NCBI RefSeq assembly: GCF_018145875.1
Contig: NZ_JAGSSV010000014.1
Coordinates: forward strand, 1 to 64,000
Direction of reading: 5' to 3'
Source: Marinomonas vulgaris
Lineage (GTDB): Bacteria; Pseudomonadota; Gammaproteobacteria; Pseudomonadales; Marinomonadaceae
Length of the DNA stretch: 64,000 nt
Below are positions 24,769 through 33,906 of this stretch, piece by piece (position 1 is the stretch's first letter; the number at the start of each line of letters is the position of its first letter). The notes below the pieces were generated by a model that ran no database searches, was not told the DNA's origin, and saw nothing but the letters and a program-made list of their open reading frames with translations. Both the position numbers and the translations under genes were made by a program.

Positions 24769-25695
24769 ATGAGCATCTTAGTCCTTGCAGAACACGACAA
24801 CACTGGCTTGAAAGAAGCTACTCTAACGACCATTACGGCGGCTAGCCAAATTGGCGGTGACATTGATGTTTTAATCGCTGGCGATCAGTGTGCTGGTGCA
24901 GCAGAAGCCGCGGCTAAAATCTCTGGCGTATCTCGTGTACGTGTTGCTGATAACGCTTGTTACAAAGGTTTGTTGGCAGAAAACACCGCCGCTTTGGTTG
25001 TGTCTTTGTCTTCGGAATACAGCCACATCATGGCGCCTGCAACCACAAACGGTAAAAACATTTTACCTCGCGTAGCGGCTTCGTTAGATGTTTCTGCTTT
25101 TTCTGACATCATTGGTGTTGTTAGTGCCGACACGTTTAAACGTACTATTTATGCCGGTAACGCGATTGCAACCGTTCAATCTGAAGACACTATTAAAGTG
25201 ATCACAGTACGTGGCACTGCCTTCTCTCTTGCTGAACAAAATGGAAGCGCTTCCATCGGAGCTGTCACAGAAGCACACGATCTTGGTCTTTCAACGTTCG
25301 CTGGCGAAAGCGTCGCTAAGTCTGATCGCGTTGAATTGACATCAGCGGGCATCGTGATCTCCGGTGGTCGTGGTATGCAAAATAGCGAAAACTTCTCCAT
25401 GCTTGAAAAAGTAGCGAGCAAGCTAGGCGCGGCTGTGGGTGCTTCTCGAGCGGCCGTTGATGCGGGCTTTGTACCGAACGACATGCAGGTCGGTCAGACA
25501 GGTAAAATCGTTGCACCAGATCTTTACATCGCGGTGGGTATTTCAGGGGCGATCCAGCATCTTGCCGGTATGAAAGACTCTAAAGTGATCGTTGCGATCA
25601 ACAAAGACCCAGATGCGCCTATCTTCCAAGTGGCAGATTACGGTTTGGTTGACGACTTGTTTGATGCGGTACCGCAACTAGAACAAGCGCTTTAA
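24769..25695 (+). CDS. etfA: Electron transfer flavoprotein alpha subunit
   Basis: 308 residues. The N-terminal domain starts [19 protein letters not shown]. The C-terminal FAD domain has the ETF-alpha signature: [59 protein letters not shown] and [19 protein letters not shown]. It forms the FAD-binding heterodimer with EtfB. Bases 25241-25256, coding QNGSASI, are identical to LacI operator copy 2, so the gene also seems to hold a regulatory site. Confidence 0.94.
   Translation: MSILVLAEHDNTGLKEATLTTITAASQIGGDIDVLIAGDQCAGAAEAAAKISGVSRVRVADNACYKGLLAENTAALVVSLSSEYSHIMAPATTNGKNILPRVAASLDVSAFSDIIGVVSADTFKRTIYAGNAIATVQSEDTIKVITVRGTAFSLAEQNGSASIGAVTEAHDLGLSTFAGESVAKSDRVELTSAGIVISGGRGMQNSENFSMLEKVASKLGAAVGASRAAVDAGFVPNDMQVGQTGKIVAPDLYIAVGISGAIQHLAGMKDSKVIVAINKDPDAPIFQVADYGLVDDLFDAVPQLEQAL
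25241..25256. promoter_or_regulatory. Intragenic LacI-type operator within etfA
   Basis: ATGGAAGCGCTTCCAT, a perfect palindrome identical to operator copy 2 (17600-17615), lies 7.6 kb downstream inside the etfA coding sequence. It may be an auxiliary operator for looping or a roadblock, like lacO2 in lacZ (inference). Confidence 0.55.
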
Positions 25696-25742
25696 TGACA
25701 CCCACGCAGATTGAAATACGGTAGATAAGAAGGAAACACAGA

Positions 25743-27398
25743 ATGCGCGAGTCTATGGAATTTGATGTTGTTATTGTTGGAGCTGGGCCTGCTGGCTTAT
25801 CAATGGCATGCCGATTAATGCAGCAAGCACAACAAGCGGAGCGAGAAGTTACCATTTGCGTCGTAGAAAAAGGTTCTGAGGTAGGCGCGCATATTTTCTC
25901 TGGTGCGGTATTTGAACCACGTGCCTTGGAAGAGTTGTTTCCGAATTGGAAAGAGCGCGGTGCGCCGTTGAACACACCGGTTGTCCGCGACGACATTTAT
26001 TTATTTCAAGATGCTAACAAAGCGAAAAAAATCCCCAATAGTTTGGTTCCGCAAACCATGCACAACGAAGGCAACTACATTATCAGTCTTGGTAATATGT
26101 GCCGTTGGTTGGCGGAACAAGCGGAGGCGTTGGGCGTGGAAATTTTTCCAGGTTTCGCCGCGGCTGAAATCCTTTTCAACGAAGATGGTTCCGTTAAAGG
26201 CATAGCGACAGGTGACATGGGGGTTGGCGCAGATGGTCAACAAAAAGGCGGATACATGGAAGGCATGGAACTCCATGCCAAGTACACTGTTTTCTCCGAA
26301 GGTTGTCGCGGTCATTTAGGTAAACAGTTAATGGAAAAGTTTGACCTAAACAAAGACGCCGATGTGCAGCATTACGGCATCGGCATCAAAGAGCTTTGGA
26401 CGATTGATCCAGCGAAACATCAGCCAGGTTTGGTTGTTCATGGTGCGGGTTGGCCATTGGACAAAGACACCAACGGCGGGTCTTTCTTGTATCACGGCGA
26501 AAACAATCAAGTAGTGGTTGGTCTTGTGGTTGATTTGAGTTATTCGAACCCTTACTTGGGGCCGTTTGACGAGTTTCAGCGCATGAAACATCACCCTGTT
26601 TTCAAAGAGACTCTAGAAGGCGGCACACGCATTTCTTATGGCGCTCGCGCTATTACGAAAGGCGGGTTTAACTCCTTGCCTAAAATGTACTTCCCAGGCG
26701 GTTTGTTGATCGGTTGTGACGCGGGGACGTTGAATTTTGCCAAAATCAAAGGCTCTCATACGGCAATGAAGAGTGGCATGTTGGCGGCGGAATCTGTTTT
26801 TGCGGCGTTAGTTGAAGACGATCAAGGCGGAAAAGAGCTAACAAGCTACACAGAAGCCTTGAAAAACTCTTGGGTGTACGACGAGTTGCACCGCACCCGT
26901 AACTTTGGCCCTGCGATGCACAAATTCGGTACTTTTTGGGGTGGTGCGTTCAATTATCTCGATCAAAACTGGTTTAAAGGTAAGTTGCCTTTCACCTTGC
27001 GAGACAACACGCCAGACCATGCTCAGCTAAAAGAAGCGTCTAAATGCCAACCGATTTCATACCCGAAAGCCGATGGCAAAATCAGCTTTGATAAATTGTC
27101 CTCTGTGTTCCTGTCCAGTACAAACCACGAGGAAGATCAGCCTTGTCACTTAACGCTAAAAGACGCTGCTGTACCGGTTGAAAAAAACTGGCGCCTCTTT
27201 AACGGACCGGAAGCACGCTTTTGTCCGGCGGGTGTGTATGAATACATTGATGATACCAGAGATGCAGATGAGAAACGCCTACAGATCAATGCGCAAAACT
27301 GTTTGCACTGTAAAACCTGCGACATCAAAGATCCATCGCAAAACATTACTTGGGTTGTGCCAGAAGGAACCGGCGGCCCAAATTATCCGAACATGTAG
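25743..27398 (+). CDS. Electron transfer flavoprotein-ubiquinone oxidoreductase
   Basis: A 551-residue ETF-QO. The FAD Rossmann motif DVVIVGAGPAGLSMA is at residues 8-22, followed by GAHIFSGAVFEPRALEEL, the quinone-binding/membrane-associated middle part (GGFNSLPKMYFPGGLLIGCDAG), and a C-terminal 4Fe-4S domain with cysteines in FCPAGVYEY and NCLHCKTCDIKDPSQNITW. It takes electrons from ETF and reduces ubiquinone at the inner membrane. Length and ending (GGPNYPNM) are normal. SD AAGGA precedes the ATG. Location within the operon links dimethylglycine oxidation directly to respiration. Confidence 0.95.
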   Translation: MRESMEFDVVIVGAGPAGLSMACRLMQQAQQAEREVTICVVEKGSEVGAHIFSGAVFEPRALEELFPNWKERGAPLNTPVVRDDIYLFQDANKAKKIPNSLVPQTMHNEGNYIISLGNMCRWLAEQAEALGVEIFPGFAAAEILFNEDGSVKGIATGDMGVGADGQQKGGYMEGMELHAKYTVFSEGCRGHLGKQLMEKFDLNKDADVQHYGIGIKELWTIDPAKHQPGLVVHGAGWPLDKDTNGGSFLYHGENNQVVVGLVVDLSYSNPYLGPFDEFQRMKHHPVFKETLEGGTRISYGARAITKGGFNSLPKMYFPGGLLIGCDAGTLNFAKIKGSHTAMKSGMLAAESVFAALVEDDQGGKELTSYTEALKNSWVYDELHRTRNFGPAMHKFGTFWGGAFNYLDQNWFKGKLPFTLRDNTPDHAQLKEASKCQPISYPKADGKISFDKLSSVFLSSTNHEEDQPCHLTLKDAAVPVEKNWRLFNGPEARFCPAGVYEYIDDTRDADEKRLQINAQNCLHCKTCDIKDPSQNITWVVPEGTGGPNYPNM

Positions 27399-27497
27399 CT
27401 TTTAAGCTGTTGTAGTAAACCTATTTACACAAACCGAAGATACCAGCTTATTTTAAGCAGGCATCACGACAATATAGATCCAGGATTGGTGGAAATA

Positions 27498-28370
27498 ATG
27501 ACTAAGAAAAACGTGGAATTGCAAGATTTTGTCTTCAACATTACCTGTAAAGCGAGCAGCGGCATTGTTTCTGCTGTGACTTCTTTTTTATCAGAGCGCG
27601 GCTGCTACATCAGCGAGTTGTCACAGTTTGATGACCCTGACACCGATCATTTTTTCATGCGTGCGGTTGGCTATATCGAAACGGGCGACAAAACCTTAGC
27701 GGATCTGAACCTTGAGTTCCCTGCGATTGCAGAAAAATTCAACATGACTTGGAAGCTTGTTCCTGCTTCAGAGCCTTGCAAAGCGCTAATCATGGTCAGT
27801 AAGTTTGATCATTGTCTTGATGATTTGTTATACCGCTTACGTAAAGGCGAGTTGAACATGGAAGTGACGGCTATTGTGTCTAACCATTTGGATTTGCGTC
27901 CTATGGCTGAGCGCGAAGGTATTCGCTTTATTTACCTTCCAGTTAACAAAGAAAACAAGCGTGAACAAGAACAAGCCTTGTTGGATATTGTTGAAGAGAC
28001 AGGTACAGAATTGGTTATTTTGGCGCGTTACATGCAAATTTTGTCTGACAACTTGTGTACTGAGTTGAAGGGCCGCGCCATCAATATTCACCACTCATTC
28101 TTGCCAGGCTTCAAAGGTGCTAAACCTTACCACCAAGCACACACACGCGGTGTGAAATTGATCGGTGCAACGGCTCACTACATCACATCTGATTTGGACG
28201 AAGGTCCAATCATTGAGCAATCTGTCCAAGTGGTAAACCATACCTTTACGCCTGACGCGCTTGTTGCCGCTGGCCGTGATACAGAAACGGTTGCTTTGGC
28301 TCGTGCTGTTAAATTACACATTGAGAACCGTGTTTTCCTTGATGACAACAAAACCGTTGTCTTTCGATAA
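27498..28370 (+). CDS. purU: Formyltetrahydrofolate deformylase
   Basis: 290 residues from the ATG at 27498 (GGTGGA ahead); the TTG four codons earlier is an unlikely start. An ACT-type N-terminal domain (about 1-85, [19 protein letters not shown]) precedes a formyl-transferase fold with the catalytic Asn/His/Asp set in [20 protein letters not shown] and [16 protein letters not shown]. PurU hydrolyses 10-formyl-THF to formate and THF. In this operon it would release the carbon from methyl groups and regenerate THF for the dehydrogenase rather than serve purine synthesis. Confidence 0.93.
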   Translation: MTKKNVELQDFVFNITCKASSGIVSAVTSFLSERGCYISELSQFDDPDTDHFFMRAVGYIETGDKTLADLNLEFPAIAEKFNMTWKLVPASEPCKALIMVSKFDHCLDDLLYRLRKGELNMEVTAIVSNHLDLRPMAEREGIRFIYLPVNKENKREQEQALLDIVEETGTELVILARYMQILSDNLCTELKGRAINIHHSFLPGFKGAKPYHQAHTRGVKLIGATAHYITSDLDEGPIIEQSVQVVNHTFTPDALVAAGRDTETVALARAVKLHIENRVFLDDNKTVVFR

Positions 28371-28381
28371 GGAGAGAAGTC

Positions 28382-29245
28382 GTGGCTCAATTAATTGATG
28401 GTAAAAAAATATCGGCTGAGTTGTTGGATAATGTGGCTCTTGAAGTGGCTGATTTCAAAAAAATGCACGGCATAGCGCCAAGCTTAGCCGTGGTGTTAGT
28501 AGGGGATGATCCTGCTAGTCAAGTCTATGTTCGTAATAAGATTCAGCGTGCGAATCAAGTTGGTATCCGTTCTATCGAACACAGATTAGCCGCGGATGTG
28601 ACTCAGTCAGAATTGAACGATCTAGTCGATGAATTGAACTGGAACCCAGAAGTTCACGGTATTTTAGTGCAACTTCCACTACCGGCTCATTTGAACGAAG
28701 AAGACATCGTTAACGCGATTGATCCATGCAAAGATGTGGATGGATTTCATCCACTTAACGTTGCGGCATTGGCCTTGGGCAACCCTAAGTTGGTGCCTTG
28801 TACACCACAGGGCAGCATGATGATGCTAACGCAAACACTGGGCGATTTGACAGGTAAACACGCGGTGGTTATCGGTCGTTCCGACATCGTTGGTAAGCCC
28901 ATGGCTGCTTTGTTGCTTCAAAGCAACTGTACTGTGACTATGGTGCATTCGCGCACCAGGGATATTGAAGCTTTATGTCGTCAAGCTGACATTCTTGTTG
29001 CCGCAGTGGGTAAGCCTGAGCTGGTAAAAGCCAGCTGGGTAAAACCTGGTGCGACGGTTATCGATGTAGGCATTAACGTCACACTTATCGACGGAGTACG
29101 TAAGTTGGTCGGTGACGTGGACTTTGCTGACGTTGAAAAGGTGGCGGGTGCCATCACTCCTGTACCTGGTGGCGTCGGCCCTATGACCATTGCCAATTTG
29201 TTGCAGAACACCCTGAAAGCTGCCCACGTGCAGATGTTTAAGTAA
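28382..29245 (+). CDS. folD: Methylenetetrahydrofolate dehydrogenase/methenyl-THF cyclohydrolase
   Basis: 287 residues with a GTG start preceded by AAGGAGAG, 11 bp after purU. FolD hallmarks are the catalytic Lys region [43 protein letters not shown], the NADP loop [17 protein letters not shown] and the ending [18 protein letters not shown]. It converts 5,10-methylene-THF to 10-formyl-THF, the step between the dimethylglycine dehydrogenase product and the PurU substrate. It is the last gene of the operon; a rho-independent terminator follows. Confidence 0.95.
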   Translation: MAQLIDGKKISAELLDNVALEVADFKKMHGIAPSLAVVLVGDDPASQVYVRNKIQRANQVGIRSIEHRLAADVTQSELNDLVDELNWNPEVHGILVQLPLPAHLNEEDIVNAIDPCKDVDGFHPLNVAALALGNPKLVPCTPQGSMMMLTQTLGDLTGKHAVVIGRSDIVGKPMAALLLQSNCTVTMVHSRTRDIEALCRQADILVAAVGKPELVKASWVKPGATVIDVGINVTLIDGVRKLVGDVDFADVEKVAGAITPVPGGVGPMTIANLLQNTLKAAHVQMFK

Positions 29246-29296
29246 CCCTTTTGGTAGGGCTATTGAGTTAGATTTATTGTGTCTTCCGCTACTTTG

Positions 29297-29323
29297 CCTC
29301 TTCCTCGGAAGGGGCTTTTTTTT
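29297..29323 (+). terminator. Rho-independent terminator of the dimethylglycine operon
   Basis: CCTCTTCC and GGAAGGGG form a stem of about 8 bp with one G-U pair and a tight TC loop, followed by a run of eight T after GC. It lies 50 bp after the folD stop codon. Confidence 0.8.
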
Positions 29324-29337
29324 GCCTGAGATCTTGC

Positions 29338-31626
29338 TTAATACACCATACGAAGTGCTTTCGCTTTCGCATGATTTTGGTCAGTCCATTCAGAAAGGGG
29401 AGAGGGTTTACCAAAATAGTAGCCCTGCAAAATTTCACATCCAAGAGAGGTCAAAAGGGTAGCTTGCTCCTTGGTCTCAATGCCTTCGGCGATCACCTTC
29501 ATATTGAGAGATTCGGCTAATTTAATGGTGGATTTTACAATATCAATGTGACGTTGATCGTGTGGCAAGGGGGCGACAAATCGACGGTCAATTTTTAGAA
29601 CATCTACAGGAATATCAATGAGCTGCCCAAGCGACGCTTGCCCCGTACCAAAATCGTCTATGGCAATGGAGTAACCATATTGCGATAAACTTCTCAGGCG
29701 TTTGTGGATCAGTGGGTGTGTCATCACAGGGCTGGTTTCAGTAATCTCCAGCTCGAGCATCTCGCTCAACCAGGGATGGTCGGAAATGAGTGACATTAAG
29801 AGCGCAAAGAAGCCATCGTTCATTAATTCTTGGCCCGCTAAATTGAATGCAATTGGCGTATGAATTTGCTCTTTATGCCATTGGATGAGTGTATTCATCA
29901 GCTCGTGGATCAGATTTTCCGCCAGAAGTGGCAGCATACCCAGCTTTTCAGCAATATCAATGAACACGTTAGGCGGTACAAACTGACCATTATTTTGCCA
30001 GCGAGCAAGGGCTTCAAAAGAACGAATTTGACCATTCCCAGACACTTGAGGCTGCAACCAGACGCGTATTTCTTTGTTCTTAATAGCTTGATTTAACGAT
30101 AAACCAAGAGAGTGTTCTTCAAGTAATTTGCTTTCAAGCCCTTGATTGTAATAAGAGAAGCGGCCTGAGCTGTTAGAGTATTCCAGTGCTAATTCACAGT
30201 GTTCTAATAGCTCTTCCGCCGATTTTCCATCTGAGTCGTAATATGCAATGCCGACTTGGTAATCCATATTTAACGCACTGCCATGTACCATAATTTGGCT
30301 GGGTAATACCGAATGAATCAGAGTCGACAAATGTCGAGGAAGCAAATACGCCTGACCCAAGGGGATAAAGCAAGAGAACTTCACACCACGTAAGCGCCCA
30401 ACAATCGCTTGATCAGACAGTTTGGCTTGCAGCGCATTGGAAAAATCTAAGATCACCTTGTTGGCGCTGTCTCTGCCATATTGCTTATTAAGCAATTTAA
30501 ACTGACTAATACGAATAATGAACATGGCACCTGTTAGGTGTTGAGCTTTGTCATTTATCCTTTGATTCACTTGTTGACAGAAGTGTCTGTGATTTGGGAG
30601 CTGTGTAAGCAGGTCAAAATGAGTTAGTCGGGTATTGGTTTGCAAAGTGTTAGCCAGCTCTTGCTGTATAGCGCGTAACGGGGTGGTGTTTTGAAGATGC
30701 AGAACCACATGACCGTATTGAGTGAGAGGGGCTTTTTTGACCTCGATATAAACGATGCCTTTATCATCGGTTTTGTTTTTGTTCGTTTTAAGGGTGCATT
30801 CGGCTAGGTTATTCTTCCAGGCTAATTTATTGAGTGACTTTTTGTTGCCCGAATTTATGGGAGACAGCCAATCGATTAAGAGCGTACCTGCGAAAACGGC
30901 CTTAGGATTCTCTGATAATAAACGTCTTGCCAATTGATTGGCCTTAAGTAGTTTACCGCGCTTATCACATAACAGAGTTGGCGTGCCAGTATTCTCAAAA
31001 AACTCCTCGTACATGGCGTAATTATCATTCATTTTACGATATAAAAAACTCATGTGAGTGGCATTGTTTTCAAGGTTCTTAATGATGCGAGAAACGGCAA
31101 ATGGCAAACCTATATTTAGCGTTACAAAGGTTAATAATTGGAAATAAAAGGCCGATACGCCGCCATTTTGACTGTTGCTGAGGCTTTGGGAAGCGATCAA
31201 ATAGAAGGGGCAGAAGTTCAGTGCAATGGCAAAAATCGAGGCTTTAAAACTAAACAAAACACGAGTAATGAGGGGGAGCGAATATAATGAAACAAGCGCA
31301 TATATCTTAGCGTAAAATTCGCCACTCAACATTAGCAACAAGATGTTCGCGGTTACAATGCTAGATAGAAAAAGCGCTGCGCTGATTTTTGTGTATTTAT
31401 TACTGTAAAATAATAGGCCGCATAAGAGCGCAATGTAAGCAGTATTGATACTAATAAGTGTCCAGTCGGCAGAGGTTAATAATGAATGAACTTCCGATAG
31501 AGAAAAAATTCCTAGGGTTAAAACGAGTAAAATTCGCAGCGCACTTTGCTGAAAGTGGTTGTTTTTACCTTTAGTTGACGATTCAGTGTCAAGAAAGAAA
31601 AATTGCTTAATAGAGTCAATTAGCAC
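29338..31626 (-). CDS. Membrane GGDEF/EAL protein, probably an active c-di-GMP phosphodiesterase
   Basis: A 762-residue protein. Five or six N-terminal helices (about 28-190) are followed by a PAS-like segment (about 205-310, TPTLLCDKRGKLLKANQLARRLL), a GGDEF-like domain (about 345-490) and an EAL domain (about 510-750). The GGDEF motif is lost, reading LRGVKFSCF where RYGGDEFxxx is expected, so cyclase activity is unlikely. The EAL domain has EALARW, FNLAGQEL, LEITETS, AIDDFGTGQASL, LKIDRRF, AEGIETKEQ and QGYYFGKP, a complete metal and catalytic set. The first codon is GTG at 31626 without a clear SD, so the start is uncertain. Confidence 0.87.
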   Translation of the reverse strand: MLIDSIKQFFFLDTESSTKGKNNHFQQSALRILLVLTLGIFSLSEVHSLLTSADWTLISINTAYIALLCGLLFYSNKYTKISAALFLSSIVTANILLLMLSGEFYAKIYALVSLYSLPLITRVLFSFKASIFAIALNFCPFYLIASQSLSNSQNGGVSAFYFQLLTFVTLNIGLPFAVSRIIKNLENNATHMSFLYRKMNDNYAMYEEFFENTGTPTLLCDKRGKLLKANQLARRLLSENPKAVFAGTLLIDWLSPINSGNKKSLNKLAWKNNLAECTLKTNKNKTDDKGIVYIEVKKAPLTQYGHVVLHLQNTTPLRAIQQELANTLQTNTRLTHFDLLTQLPNHRHFCQQVNQRINDKAQHLTGAMFIIRISQFKLLNKQYGRDSANKVILDFSNALQAKLSDQAIVGRLRGVKFSCFIPLGQAYLLPRHLSTLIHSVLPSQIMVHGSALNMDYQVGIAYYDSDGKSAEELLEHCELALEYSNSSGRFSYYNQGLESKLLEEHSLGLSLNQAIKNKEIRVWLQPQVSGNGQIRSFEALARWQNNGQFVPPNVFIDIAEKLGMLPLLAENLIHELMNTLIQWHKEQIHTPIAFNLAGQELMNDGFFALLMSLISDHPWLSEMLELEITETSPVMTHPLIHKRLRSLSQYGYSIAIDDFGTGQASLGQLIDIPVDVLKIDRRFVAPLPHDQRHIDIVKSTIKLAESLNMKVIAEGIETKEQATLLTSLGCEILQGYYFGKPSPLSEWTDQNHAKAKALRMVY

Positions 31627-31648
31627 TATGAGTTACTTTTATAAAATG

Positions 31649-31683
31649 AAAAAAACGGTAGAACAAGATGTTGTCCCACCGTT
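31649..31683 (-). terminator. Terminator of the imelysin/DUF1513 operon
   Basis: On the minus strand AACGGT (31683-31678) and ACCGTT (31659-31654) enclose an inner ACAA/TTGT pairing, followed by a run of T (complement of the A run 31649-31655). Confidence 0.65.
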
Positions 31684-31741
31684 CAACATTACCTAAAAAC
31701 ATGGAGGTTGACTACGCCATGGTCGGCATTTAACTATAAAT

Positions 31742-32848
31742 TCATGCTTTTATAGATCGTAAATGATTATCCCAGTGCATATTGGCGTGATTTTGTACCA
31801 TAACCGTTTGATTTTGAACTGGATTGTTCAAGAGCTGCTTACCGTTGCCGCTGGTGAGTAAGAACTCATGAGCGTTATTCGTTGCCACTAATCCACAGAC
31901 ATCACGGCAGTTTTCCACACCCAAAAAGGTTTTGGAGTTGACGTGCCAGTAGGCTACAAAACCGCCTCTTGGTGTGCTGATTGCCAGCACTTCACCGGAT
32001 TGATCAAAACAGACGCTGCCGCAATACTGTTTGAAGCGCACGCGAATGTTCTCAGGAATGGGTAAATATTCCATTTTAGGCTGGTTAATACGCGACAAGC
32101 CTACTAAAGGCACTTGATCCCATAATTCGCCCTGATACTGAAACCCTAGAGCCACTACACCGTTTGAGTTGACATCTAGGTGACGAATACTCAGCTGATG
32201 AAGGTCTTGCTCGTGAGCGGTATGATGAATGACCTGTCCATCTTTAAGTGACAAATAAGTCACGTTGGGCTGCATGGTGTCGAGATTGAGAATCTCTCGA
32301 TCGTTGTCTGGGTGAGTTTGCAGGCCGCCATTGGCGATAACCAAGACATCCTCATTCAAAAACACCGACTCATGAGGGCCAACCCCGTTGCTTTTAAACA
32401 CGTTAACAATATTGCCGCTGGGCCATTCACGAATGAATATCTTGCCTTGGCCACTTGGGTAATGATTTTCTTGTGTGATCAGTTTGCTTCCATCATGGGT
32501 AAAGAGCGCATGACCGTAAAAGTGATGGTCTTGAGTGGGCTCAATTCGCTGAATACGCTGATTGTTTGACACATCAAAAAAGTCGATAAAAAAGCCGGGG
32601 CGGCGTGCCACGATACCTACAATGCTTTGGTTGGGGTGAATCACGGGAGCATGGGCTCTATCGGTTAAGGGAGATGACCAAATGACGTCGCCCTTTTTAT
32701 CAAATAAGCCAAAAAAATGTTCCGTTTTACTCAAAGAATACGCCGACGCATACAGTGTCGCGCCAGTATTTTGTTGTGTAATAGCCGCCCATGACGGCGC
32801 AGAGAGCACTGCGCCGCTCAAGGCGAGAAATGATCGCCTAGATAGCAT
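31742..32848 (-). CDS. DUF1513 protein, Tat-exported beta-propeller-like
   Basis: A 368-residue protein beginning MLSRRSFLALSGAVLSAPSWA, a twin-arginine signal (R4-R5) with hydrophobic stretch and AxA cleavage. The rest consists of repeated YASAYSLSKTEHFFG-like and GHALFTHDGSKLITQENHY-like blades typical of DUF1513. It is always found with imelysin and DUF1111 genes in iron-regulated clusters; its biochemical role is not established. Last gene in the operon, 2 bp after the imelysin gene. Tat export suggests a cofactor or cytoplasmic folding. Confidence 0.82.
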   Translation of the reverse strand: MLSRRSFLALSGAVLSAPSWAAITQQNTGATLYASAYSLSKTEHFFGLFDKKGDVIWSSPLTDRAHAPVIHPNQSIVGIVARRPGFFIDFFDVSNNQRIQRIEPTQDHHFYGHALFTHDGSKLITQENHYPSGQGKIFIREWPSGNIVNVFKSNGVGPHESVFLNEDVLVIANGGLQTHPDNDREILNLDTMQPNVTYLSLKDGQVIHHTAHEQDLHQLSIRHLDVNSNGVVALGFQYQGELWDQVPLVGLSRINQPKMEYLPIPENIRVRFKQYCGSVCFDQSGEVLAISTPRGGFVAYWHVNSKTFLGVENCRDVCGLVATNNAHEFLLTSGNGKQLLNNPVQNQTVMVQNHANMHWDNHLRSIKA

Positions 32849-32850
32849 GA

Positions 32851-33906
32851 TTAGTCTCCGTCACGACTGTTAAAGCCAATTTGAAAACCCAGTGTTGTGA
32901 CCAAGTTAGCTAAGTAGGTTTGACTATTAGAAATGGATTTTACTAAAGGTATTGCAAGTTCAACGCGCTCTTCTTGTGTGCGACCAGATTGGAAGTAGTC
33001 ATCAGGTAACTGCAAAGCAATTTTAATGTTTTTAGTCAGCTGTTCCTCAAGTTGTTGCGCCAGTTCTGGGCTTTTTTGCAGAGCCATGTCATATAAAGAA
33101 GGTGAACCTACATGGTAAATTTCACGATAAGACTGCAAATTTCGTTGAATAGCTTTTAACGACAAATCACTACGATAAAACTCGGCCAATTTTAAATTTT
33201 CACGGCTGTTGTAGCCAATGGGCGTTTCTAATTTAGCGTCTTTTACAGCGGACATATGTTCAATCCACTGTTGTAAAAATTGTTCTAACGCAACGGACTC
33301 AGCATCAAAACCACTGCCTTCTTCATCGAACACCCAATCTTGCGCTTTGGCTTCTTGCCATTGCTTGGCAACCGCGTTGGCGCTATCAAAGTGATGTGCC
33401 GTAACTTTTTGTAACAACTGACATTGAGTGGCTGATTCCGATGGTGTGAAGTCTGGGTGATACAATAAGCTTTCGACGGCGGTTAAGCCACGTACTGCAA
33501 TACTGGCCGATGTCCAGAATTTTGGCGCATCCATCACAGCAGGATCACCCTGTGCCAAAGCTCTAAGTTGACGTTGAGTAACGCCTTTTTTGTCTGGCCA
33601 GTATTCAAATGCGTAATAACGCATAAAGTAGGTGACAGGGCCAAAATTTAACCATTGTACCTGTTGCCAATCTAGCGCATTGGTTTGAAACGCTGTTTGA
33701 GCTTGCAACAAGCTTTGATCGGAAGGAGCGGCACAAAATGCTTGCGTCGCTTGCTGCAATTGCTGAGATGAATCTGAAAATACGCTGTAGCCCTGTTTAA
33801 TCACTTGATTGGTGATGCCACCAAGAGGGCCTTGCCATTCACCTGCAGACACCATAAAAGACGTGGTGCTGATGGCCAAAGCTAACAATTTAGGAAAATA
33901 ATTCAT
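32851..33906 (-). CDS. Imelysin-family periplasmic protein lacking the GxHxxE motif
   Basis: 351 residues from the ATG at 33906, which overlaps the preceding stop (TAATG) and has GGAG ahead; a signal peptide runs to SAGEW. It is an all-helical imelysin (peptidase M75-like) protein. Where the lipoprotein paralogue upstream carries GYHAIEFLLWG, this one reads GLTAVESLLYH: the metal-linked His of GxHxxE is replaced by Thr. It probably acts as a binding or structural partner of the di-haem protein in periplasmic iron handling rather than as a peptidase. Confidence 0.82.
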   Translation of the reverse strand: MNYFPKLLALAISTTSFMVSAGEWQGPLGGITNQVIKQGYSVFSDSSQQLQQATQAFCAAPSDQSLLQAQTAFQTNALDWQQVQWLNFGPVTYFMRYYAFEYWPDKKGVTQRQLRALAQGDPAVMDAPKFWTSASIAVRGLTAVESLLYHPDFTPSESATQCQLLQKVTAHHFDSANAVAKQWQEAKAQDWVFDEEGSGFDAESVALEQFLQQWIEHMSAVKDAKLETPIGYNSRENLKLAEFYRSDLSLKAIQRNLQSYREIYHVGSPSLYDMALQKSPELAQQLEEQLTKNIKIALQLPDDYFQSGRTQEERVELAIPLVKSISNSQTYLANLVTTLGFQIGFNSRDGD

